From Dehalococcoidia bacterium (GTDB lineage: Bacteria; Chloroflexota; Dehalococcoidia; SZUA-161), in the NCBI GenBank assembly GCA_014859215.1, contig JACUUS010000060.1, positions 1-12,252 on the forward strand: a DNA stretch of 12,252 nucleotides. Reading direction: 5' to 3'. The translations under genes and the position numbers were made by a program. The stretch's first letter is position 1, and the number at the start of each line of letters is the position of its first letter. Below the pieces are notes generated by a model, which saw only the letters and a list, made by a program, of their open reading frames with translations, had not been told where the DNA came from and ran no database searches. Positions 6,357 through 12,252 of the stretch are shown here, in pieces.

Positions 6357-8066
6357 CTACTGCCTGGATGCCTGCTGCGTCTTTGCCGCCTCCTCCTCTA
6401 TGAGTACCCGTTTCAGCACCTTGCCGATCAGGGACTTGGGCAGACTGTCCCTGAACTCGATCAGCTTCGGAATCTTGAATTTGGCGAGCAGCGGTTGACA
6501 GTATTCGGTGATCTCAGCCGCAGTGCAGGTCTCCCCGGGTTTGAGCACAATGCTGACCTTCACGTTCTGCCCTCGATAAGGGTCAGGGACCCCGAAACAG
6601 GCAACCTCCAGTATCTTCGGGTGTTCATAAAGGACTTCTTCGATCTCCCGGGGGTAGATGTTGTAGCCTCCCGCTATTATCATCTCCTTCTTGCGGTCGA
6701 CGATGCTGAACCACCCGTCCCTGTCCATGGTAGCGAGGTCCCCGGTATACAGCCAGCCGTTGCGGAGCACCTTCTTCGTTTCCTCAGGTTTGTTCCAGTA
6801 CTCCTTCATTACCTGCGGAGCCCTGACGATCAATTCGCCGATCTCGCCCACCGGCATTTCCTTTTCACCCGTTTCCACGTCCACAATTTTTGCTTCCACA
6901 TCGGGGAAAGGCACCCCGATACTTCCCACCTTCCTCGGCCCCATAATCGGATTCGAAGTGACCACAACAGGAGCTTCGCTTAAACCGAAACCTTCAGCAA
7001 GCTTGCCGCCGGTGAGCTTTTCGAACTGCTCCTGGACCTCGATCGGCAGCGGGGCAGCCCCGCTGGTGCATGCTGCTATTGAACGCAGATCGTACTTCCG
7101 CACGTCGGGATGGTTATTCAACGCTACGTACATCGTGGGTACGCCGGGGAAGAAAGCGGGCCTGTATTTAGCGATGCACTTGAGGACCTGTTTGGTATCC
7201 CAGCGAGGCAGCAGAAGCATGGTTGAGCCTGTCAGGACCGCCATGTGCAGGACCGTCACCATGCCGTAGACGTGAAAGAACGGCATTACGCCCATCAGTG
7301 TCTCTTCACCCTCATTTAACCTCACCGGGTAGGCCCAGCTTCTCATCTGGTAGACATTCGCGACCACGTTACGGTGTAAAGCCACTGCGCCTTTGCTGGT
7401 GCCCGTGGTTCCCCCGGTATACTGTAGCATCGCGATATCATCAGGCCCCACCTGCACACGCGGAGGTTCGGGGCTGCTTTTATGGAGGAGTGCCTGGAAG
7501 GAGTAGGTATTCTTTTCCCCGGAGATATCGACCCGGTGCCCTTCCTTCTTCTCCCGCAGCCGGGTGAAGAGGAACTTGCTTACCGGCGGGAGGAACTCCT
7601 TGATGTTCGTAACTACTATGTTCTTGATACCGCACTTCTCCCTGAGGCCTGCCACCATGTTGTAGAAGAGGCTGAGGACTATGGCAGTTTCAGCCTGACA
7701 GTCCTTGAACTGGTGCTCCATTTCCCTGGGGGAATAAAGGGGGTTAGTAGCAACGACGACGCCGCCGGCTTTGAGAATGGCATAGTAGGCGATGACGAAT
7801 TGCGGACAATTGGGAAGGAGCAGGGTTACCCTGTCCCCTCTCTTTACGCCAAGGCCTACAAGAGCATTGGCCATCCGGTTAATAAGCGGCTCAAGCTCTT
7901 TGTAGGTCAGCCTCTTGTCGTCTCCGAGAACGCCCGGGAATATGATAGCCGTACTCCCTCCAAAGCGTTTCGCCGTTTCCTCGAGCAGCCCCTGGAGAGG
8001 AACGGGAGGATAGTTCATCGAGTGAGGCACACCGGGATCATAGTTCTTGAGCCAGATCTTCTCCAT
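6357..8066 (-). CDS. AMP-forming acyl-CoA ligase (long-chain fatty acid CoA ligase-like)
   Basis: This 569-residue member of the ANL adenylating superfamily activates a carboxylic acid with ATP to an acyl-AMP and passes it to CoA. Motifs in order: phosphate loop YTGGTTGTSKG at 216-226, PFFHVYGM at 262-269, EGFGLSEAP at 358-366, GWLYTGD at 437-443, DRKKEMIIAGGYNIYPREIEEV split across 457-478, and the C-terminal catalytic lysine K549 in LIGKVLKR. The set is complete and the length is typical. It resembles FadD-type ligases for medium or long chains; aryl or branched acids cannot be excluded. I chose ATG 8066, which has AGGGGG (8072-8077) 5 nt upstream and starts MEKIWLKNYDPGVP, as such ligases usually do. 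A TTG start at 8117 would add 17 unlikely residues. It lies 63 nt after the SCP2-like gene and ends module 1. Confidence 0.9.
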   Translation of the reverse strand: MEKIWLKNYDPGVPHSMNYPPVPLQGLLEETAKRFGGSTAIIFPGVLGDDKRLTYKELEPLINRMANALVGLGVKRGDRVTLLLPNCPQFVIAYYAILKAGGVVVATNPLYSPREMEHQFKDCQAETAIVLSLFYNMVAGLREKCGIKNIVVTNIKEFLPPVSKFLFTRLREKKEGHRVDISGEKNTYSFQALLHKSSPEPPRVQVGPDDIAMLQYTGGTTGTSKGAVALHRNVVANVYQMRSWAYPVRLNEGEETLMGVMPFFHVYGMVTVLHMAVLTGSTMLLLPRWDTKQVLKCIAKYRPAFFPGVPTMYVALNNHPDVRKYDLRSIAACTSGAAPLPIEVQEQFEKLTGGKLAEGFGLSEAPVVVTSNPIMGPRKVGSIGVPFPDVEAKIVDVETGEKEMPVGEIGELIVRAPQVMKEYWNKPEETKKVLRNGWLYTGDLATMDRDGWFSIVDRKKEMIIAGGYNIYPREIEEVLYEHPKILEVACFGVPDPYRGQNVKVSIVLKPGETCTAAEITEYCQPLLAKFKIPKLIEFRDSLPKSLIGKVLKRVLIEEEAAKTQQASRQ

Positions 8067-8104
8067 GTCAACCCCCTGCGAAAATACTGTATCTCGAACG
8101 TGAA

Positions 8105-8124
8105 CGGCGGTTCTCAACCCGCCG
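8105..8124 (-). other. Small GC-rich hairpin between SCP2-like gene and ligase
   Basis: CGGCGG (8119-8124 on the minus strand) pairs perfectly with CCGCCG (8105-8110) across an 8-nt loop, starting about 6 nt after the SCP2-like stop codon. It has no T tract. It is probably an intercistronic mRNA hairpin; a GC-rich 6-bp pairing could also occur by chance. Confidence 0.4.
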
Positions 8125-8129
8125 GAGGA

Positions 8130-8624
8130 CTAAAGACCAAGCCTTTCCCGGAACTCTTTTACCTGGACTTTGTAAGCCTCAAGCTGCTCCGGGGTCATCT
8201 CGTCCGGCCATTCGGTGGGCACCCTGTTGAACGCCTCAACTACCGCCGGACTCCGGGAGGCAAGAGCGATGATTTTCGGGGCCTCCCCCTTGTCAAGCTT
8301 TATCTTTCCGCCCATGAAAGCGGCGACAAATCCTTCCTTCTTGGTAATCACCCTCTTCCAGATATGAGGACTTGCGCTCAATATGAAGTCAGCCTTCCTC
8401 TCGGAATCAGCCGCGTTCATTAACGTGCTGTCCTCCTGGAGGACCCCGTCTACCAGGTGCGTACCGAAATCGATGTCCTTTCCCAGGCCGAACTTCGGAT
8501 CAGCCTGGATTCGAAAGACAAGAAACATGGTTATTCCCTTGAATATCTTGCCGGCATTGTCAGGATTGCTCCTGTAGTTCTCACCCATCGCGGCCACCCA
8601 TTCCGGGGTTGCGTACGCCACCAT
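8130..8624 (-). CDS. SCP2-like sterol/lipid-transfer domain protein
   Basis: This is a 164-residue single-domain cytoplasmic protein. The second half, ADFILSASPHIWKRVITKKEG at about 78-98 followed by FVAAFMGGKIKLDKGE near 99-114, matches the SCP2 sterol-transfer pattern, in which a strand-helix unit precedes a short GGKIKLxxG strand. SCP2 proteins form a hydrophobic cavity that binds fatty acids, acyl-CoA or sterols. They are not catalytic. No signal peptide or cysteine cluster is seen. ATG 8624 has AAAGGAG about 6 nt upstream. The gene sits between two acyl-CoA ligases (gaps 29 and 63 nt), which suggests it carries or presents the hydrophobic acid or acyl-CoA they handle. Family recognition is by eye; the ligand is unknown. 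Confidence 0.75.
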   Translation of the reverse strand: MVAYATPEWVAAMGENYRSNPDNAGKIFKGITMFLVFRIQADPKFGLGKDIDFGTHLVDGVLQEDSTLMNAADSERKADFILSASPHIWKRVITKKEGFVAAFMGGKIKLDKGEAPKIIALASRSPAVVEAFNRVPTEWPDEMTPEQLEAYKVQVKEFRERLGL

Positions 8625-8653
8625 CTTGGACTCCTTTCCGCCTTTATCAGCGG

Positions 8654-10351
8654 TTACTTGAGCAGGCCCTGTTCCTTCATTTTGTTGATTTCTTCCTCCC
8701 TCAAAGCCCTCTTGAATATCTTTTCGGTTACGGTCAAGGGCAGCTCATCCCGGAACTCGATATACTTCGGGACGGCTATCGGCGGCAGCTTATCCCTGCA
8801 ATAAGCGATAATTTCCTCAGCCGACAGTTTGCCCTTGAACTCCTCCTTGGGCTTGATGAATGCCTTGATCCGCTCGCTGCCCGGCCGCTCGGGGTCGGGG
8901 ATGCCTACGGCCGCGGCCATACCGACACCGGGGTATTTGAACAGGACCTCGTCGACCTCTGTGGTATAGACCTTGTAGCCTGAAATATTGGCCATATCCT
9001 TGATGCGGTCTTCGAGAAAGAAGTACCCCTGCTCGTTCATCCTGCCGATGTCGCCCGTATGCAGCCAGCCGTCGGGGTCCAGCCCCTGCCCGGGCTTCGG
9101 CCAGTAGCCTTTCATCGTCTGCGGACCCCGAAGGACGATTTCGCCGCTCTCGCCCGCTCCGAGCTCCTCCCCGGTCTCGAGATGGAGTATCCTGGCCTCA
9201 GTGTCCGGGAGAGGCATTCCGATTCCCAGGGTTTCCTTGGTCGTGAAACCCGTGATCTTGGAGAAAGTGGACAGGTTGATGTGGGAAGCAGGACCGCATT
9301 CAGTGAGCCCGTAACCCTCGGTTACCGGCATCATCACATCCCGTTTAATGGCGTCAAAGACCTCGGCTGGTAACGGCGCGGCACCGGACATGAACATTAT
9401 GGGTAATCTACCCACCTTCCGCTCGGCAATCCGCATCAAGTGCGTGGGAACTACGTAAACCAGCATCGGGCGGTGCTCTTTCATGATGCTGATTATCTGG
9501 TCGATGTCCCTGGGGTCCGAAATCAGGAAAATGCGCAGTCCGAGCGCGATACTGGCGTGCACCCCCACGTGGCCGTAGGCATGGAACAGGGGGATGACAA
9601 CTTCTGTCCCGGCTTTGCCCTTGATACCCGGCCAGAGAGGCTCAAGAACCCATATGATCTGCCTGACATTGCATGCGCGGTTGTAGTGCGTGATCATCAC
9701 GCCTTTGGGCACCCCGGTGGCGCCCCCGGTAAAGGCTAGATACGCCAGGTCTTCCTCGGGATTGATCTCGACCTGCGGAGGAACAGGCTCGTGCCTGGCT
9801 ATGAGGTCCTTGAAGTCGTGCGCTCCCGCCATCGACTCCGGCTCCGGCGGAGTGGAGGAGTAATCCAGTGGGGAGGTCACTATGATATTCCTGACCTTCG
9901 TCTTGTCCTGGATCTTCTTGACCAGATCAAGCCCTTCACGGGTACAGATGACTGTCTCCGCTCCCGATTCCCCGATCTCGTATTGCAGATCGAGCACCCT
10001 GTGCAGCGTGCTGCACGGGACCAGGACCCCGCCCGCCTTCAAGATGGCGAAATCGGCTATGATGAACTGGGGGCAGTTGGGGAGAATCGACGCCACCCGA
10101 TCGCCCTTCTTTACGCCCAGGGCCGCGAGCGCGTTGGAGAAAGAGTCAACCAGCCTCTTGATCTCCTCATACTTGATCCTGTTTCCCAGGTACTCGACTG
10201 CTATCTGTGAAGGGTATGTCGCCGCCGAATCATCCAGGAACTTGAAAACGGGGTGCCTGGGGTAGGGTTCGAGCGTCTTCTTCAGCGGGTACGGGCCCAG
10301 CTTATAGACTTTCAGCCAGGGCTTATCGCTCCCCAATATCTTGTCGGTCAT
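8654..10351 (-). CDS. AMP-forming acyl-CoA ligase, second copy
   Basis: This 565-residue ANL-superfamily ligase belongs to the same broad group as the ligase at 6357-8066 but is clearly divergent from it. Motifs: phosphate loop FTGGATGVPKG at 207-217, IPLFHAYGH near 253-261, EGYGLTECGP at 345-354, GWLHTGD at 428-434, DRIKDMANISGYKVYTTEVDEV split across 448-469, and the C-terminal lysine K544 in VTEKIFKR. That last motif usually reads GK; here the glycine is glutamate, a small departure next to the catalytic lysine. ATG 10351 follows the AOR gene by 16 nt, with GAGAGG about 10 nt upstream. Coupling to AOR suggests it activates the acid that AOR makes or consumes. The substrate cannot be read from the sequence, but fatty or aryl acids are both plausible. 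Confidence 0.9.
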   Translation of the reverse strand: MTDKILGSDKPWLKVYKLGPYPLKKTLEPYPRHPVFKFLDDSAATYPSQIAVEYLGNRIKYEEIKRLVDSFSNALAALGVKKGDRVASILPNCPQFIIADFAILKAGGVLVPCSTLHRVLDLQYEIGESGAETVICTREGLDLVKKIQDKTKVRNIIVTSPLDYSSTPPEPESMAGAHDFKDLIARHEPVPPQVEINPEEDLAYLAFTGGATGVPKGVMITHYNRACNVRQIIWVLEPLWPGIKGKAGTEVVIPLFHAYGHVGVHASIALGLRIFLISDPRDIDQIISIMKEHRPMLVYVVPTHLMRIAERKVGRLPIMFMSGAAPLPAEVFDAIKRDVMMPVTEGYGLTECGPASHINLSTFSKITGFTTKETLGIGMPLPDTEARILHLETGEELGAGESGEIVLRGPQTMKGYWPKPGQGLDPDGWLHTGDIGRMNEQGYFFLEDRIKDMANISGYKVYTTEVDEVLFKYPGVGMAAAVGIPDPERPGSERIKAFIKPKEEFKGKLSAEEIIAYCRDKLPPIAVPKYIEFRDELPLTVTEKIFKRALREEEINKMKEQGLLK

Positions 10352-10367
10352 GACAGGCCTGCCTCTC

Positions 10368-12252
10368 TTATTTGCCCCATATATCGGGAATAAACTCTTC
10401 CAGGCCGAGCTCTTTCAGCTTCGCGGGTGTGGGTTTGCCGGTAGCGATTTCCCAGCCTCTCAGCTCGTAATACTTGTCAAGCATCGCCGGCAGGTTCTCG
10501 TTTACCTTGCCCGCGGCCGGGCCGTCCGGAAGCGGCTCCTCAAGAAGGCGGGCAGGCAGGGTATCATCCGCCCTTGTGATCCCTTCTCTGACATTGAACA
10601 GCCTGGCCAGGTTAACAGCCCTTTCCCCGATCTTCATCATGTCCTCATAGGTGAACTTCCGGCCAAGGCAGTGCTTGACGAGCTCGACCCATTCGGACGA
10701 GTCCACGCACATACCCATGAACTTGCAGGCGCCGAGTATGTCGAGCGCGGTCAGCGCATTTTCGAGCTCAACCAGGATATGCACCTCATTCGGGTCGGCG
10801 ACATGAGGATCGTTGATATGGCTGTCCGGGATGATCAGGAAAGGAATATCCAGGAAAGTAGGTCCCTGGATATACGCCGTAATATGGTCGCCGCCGCGGT
10901 TGGCCACGGCGTAGGCAAGACCTGTAATCTGCACGGCCCTTGAATCATAAGCGGGAAGCTCGAGGCCCTTTACCTGCATCGCGTATCTCTCCGTGCCGTG
11001 TCCGAGCTTCCTCGATATAGCCCGTGTCCCTTCAGCCAGGAGATTGCCGATGCCCTCCCGGTTGGCAATCTTGTGAATCATGTCTATCACCAGGTCGGGG
11101 TCGCCGTACTTCATCTCGATGCCGCCCGTATCCGCTCTGGTCAGCACACCTTTCTCGAAGCACTCTATGGCAAACCCGATGGTGCTCCCCGCTGAAATCG
11201 TATCCAGGCCGTAGTCGTCGCAGAGGTAATGGGCCTTGGTGATCGCTTCCATGTCGTTGACCTGGCATGATCCGCCCAGGGTCCCGACACTCTCGTATTC
11301 CGGTCCCTCACCCTTTTCCCCCTTGTACTTGCCCTGCCTGATCTCCGTGCCTCTCCCGCATTTGAGCGGGCAGGCAAAGCACCCGAGCGTCTCGACAAGC
11401 ACTTTCTCGCTAAGGGCCTGGGCGTTTATATCTTCGAGACTTGGGAATTCAGCGGATTGCCAGTTCCTGGTCGGGAATCCGCCCCTGGCATTGACCATAT
11501 CAATAACGACATTCGTGCCAAATGTCTCCATAGTGGCTTTCAGCATCGATTGGTCGAGAAGCTCGAACTGTTTCTGCGCGACCGCGTTGAAGGCCGCGGG
11601 GTTCGCTATCTTGACCGGCTTTTTGCCGCTAACGGCGATGGCTTTCAAATTCTTGGAGCCCATAACGGCCCCACCCCCGCAGCGCCCGGCCGCCCTGTGG
11701 AGGTCGTTCATAATGCTGGCGAATTTGACCTTCTTCTCCCCCGCAACACCGATACAGTCAATGTTGAACTCCTGGCCGAGCTCCGTCTTGAGCAGGGCGG
11801 TAGTCTCCGTAACGTTCTTGCCCCATAGATGTTTCGCGCTCCGGAGCTCCGCCTTGTCGTCCTTGATGAGAACGTAAACCGGTTCCGGCGAGATTCCCTC
11901 AAAGATAATCCCGTCGTAGCCCGTCTTTTTGAAGTCAACCCCCCAGAACCCGGCTGAGTTCGACTGCGCCCACAGACCCGTCAGAGGAGATTTGAAGACC
12001 CAGTTAAACCTGCCGGTGCTGGGAGCAACGGTGCCGGTGAGTGCGCCGGTCATCAGGATAAGCCTGTTTTCCGGACCGAGAGGATCGGCGCCCTTCGGGA
12101 CTTCCCTGTAAAGGTAATACGAAGCCAGGCCCGCACCGGTGAAGAACTTGTCAAAAAGTTCCCCTGGAATGTCCTCCCGCGAAATGCTGCCCTTCGCGAC
12201 TTCCCTGTAAAGGTAATACGAAGCCAGGCCCGCACCGGTGAAGAACTTGTCA
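10368..12252 (-). CDS. aor: Tungsten-type aldehyde:ferredoxin oxidoreductase, N-terminus cut by window
   Basis: This cytoplasmic enzyme interconverts aldehydes and carboxylic acids with ferredoxin, using a bis-pterin tungsten cofactor and one [4Fe-4S] cluster. The frame is open to the window edge; 627 codons are visible. Family signatures are ADPLGPENRLILMTGALTG (12105-12036 region), AGRCGGGAVMGSKNLKAI, and the cluster motif C-F-A-C-P-L-K-C (11381-11358) with a late cysteine in ILGACKFMGMC (10727-10725). The true start is beyond 12252; the ATG at 12053 is internal. The N-terminal part contains a 33-codon tandem duplication (separate entry), so the protein is about 33 residues longer than relatives unless that is an assembly error. 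It is the first gene seen in module 1, 16 nt before a ligase. AOR proper, rather than a substrate-specific relative, is likely but not certain. Confidence 0.93.
   Translation of the reverse strand, partial: DKFFTGAGLASYYLYREVAKGSISREDIPGELFDKFFTGAGLASYYLYREVPKGADPLGPENRLILMTGALTGTVAPSTGRFNWVFKSPLTGLWAQSNSAGFWGVDFKKTGYDGIIFEGISPEPVYVLIKDDKAELRSAKHLWGKNVTETTALLKTELGQEFNIDCIGVAGEKKVKFASIMNDLHRAAGRCGGGAVMGSKNLKAIAVSGKKPVKIANPAAFNAVAQKQFELLDQSMLKATMETFGTNVVIDMVNARGGFPTRNWQSAEFPSLEDINAQALSEKVLVETLGCFACPLKCGRGTEIRQGKYKGEKGEGPEYESVGTLGGSCQVNDMEAITKAHYLCDDYGLDTISAGSTIGFAIECFEKGVLTRADTGGIEMKYGDPDLVIDMIHKIANREGIGNLLAEGTRAISRKLGHGTERYAMQVKGLELPAYDSRAVQITGLAYAVANRGGDHITAYIQGPTFLDIPFLIIPDSHINDPHVADPNEVHILVELENALTALDILGACKFMGMCVDSSEWVELVKHCLGRKFTYEDMMKIGERAVNLARLFNVREGITRADDTLPARLLEEPLPDGPAAGKVNENLPAMLDKYYELRGWEIATGKPTPAKLKELGLEEFIPDIWGK
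12090..12252 (-). repeat. In-frame 99-bp tandem duplication within the AOR gene, reaching the window end
   Basis: Positions 12090-12153 recur at 12189-12252 with a single mismatch (12098 G versus 12197 C), a period of 99 bp or 33 codons. From 12099 to 12153 the two copies are identical for 55 bp, up to the last base of the window. The encoded unit runs DKFFTGAGLASYYLYREV and then continues KGSISREDIPGELF; the copies differ as REVAKG and REVPKG. It is in frame. It may be a real tandem duplication in the N-terminal pterin-binding domain or an assembly end artefact. Confidence 0.85.

Noticed and set aside
8067..8117. An upstream TTG start for the ligase at 6357-8066
   Set aside because: The added 17 residues do not resemble ligase N-termini and the TTG overlaps a hairpin. 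The ATG at 8066 has its own ribosome site and a typical start.
8067..8129. A promoter before the second ligase (TTGAGA and TACAGT)
   Set aside because: The spacing is about 20 nt and the hexamers are weak, and the gap is only 63 nt inside a likely operon.
7482..8423. A 313-codon plus-strand open frame, and many other plus-strand frames
   Set aside because: They lie antisense to well-supported minus-strand genes, lack family motifs and ribosome sites, and are expected in GC-rich coding DNA.
12051..12053. ATG at 12053 as the AOR start
   Set aside because: The frame stays open to the window end, and the upstream codons encode the conserved ADPLGPEN segment, so this methionine is internal.

Overview
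The window is a densely packed bacterial gene block. Every gene I can support is on the minus strand, so transcription runs from high to low coordinates. It carries the carbonyl branch of the Wood-Ljungdahl (reductive acetyl-CoA) pathway, preceded by a module for activating organic acids and interconverting them with aldehydes. The DNA is fairly GC-rich by eye. The full-length acetyl-CoA synthase, with its N-terminal CODH-docking domain, points to a bacterium rather than a methanogen. A tungsten-type aldehyde oxidoreductase and oxygen-sensitive nickel, iron-sulfur and corrinoid proteins point to a strict anaerobe. Plausible hosts are Chloroflexota (Dehalococcoidia-like), Bacillota, Desulfobacterota or anaerobic Actinomycetota; the sequence alone does not decide between them.

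Layout in transcription order. Module 1 (12252 down to 6357): an aldehyde:ferredoxin oxidoreductase open at the window edge, an AMP-forming acyl-CoA ligase, an SCP2-like lipid-carrier protein, and a second acyl-CoA ligase, with gaps of 16, 29 and 63 nt. A 253-nt non-coding region (6104-6356) follows. It holds a near-consensus sigma-70 promoter and, downstream of it, an intrinsic-terminator-like hairpin with a T tract, which looks like a leader with an attenuator. Module 2 (6103 down to 1): a small YflT/GSP17M-like protein, acsB (acetyl-CoA synthase), acsD and acsC (small and large subunits of the corrinoid iron-sulfur protein), and acsE (methyltetrahydrofolate:CoFeSP methyltransferase, cut at the window edge). 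Intercistronic hairpins lie between acsB and acsD and between acsC and acsE.

How the genes work together: AcsE moves the methyl group from methyl-tetrahydrofolate to the cobamide of AcsCD, and AcsB joins that methyl with CO and CoA to make acetyl-CoA, or runs in reverse. No CO dehydrogenase (acsA/cooS), nickel-insertion ATPase (cooC), corrinoid reactivase or metF is present, so the partner CODH must be encoded elsewhere. The AOR, ligase and SCP2 genes could oxidise aldehydes to acids and activate acids to acyl-CoA for oxidation to acetyl-CoA, which would enter the acs enzymes; that link is inferred from adjacency.

The most unusual features are the promoter plus attenuator-like leader, the uncharacterised small protein leading the acs operon with a distinctive tail, the structured acsC-acsE spacer, and an in-frame 99-bp tandem duplication in the N-terminal part of the AOR gene that ends exactly at the window edge.
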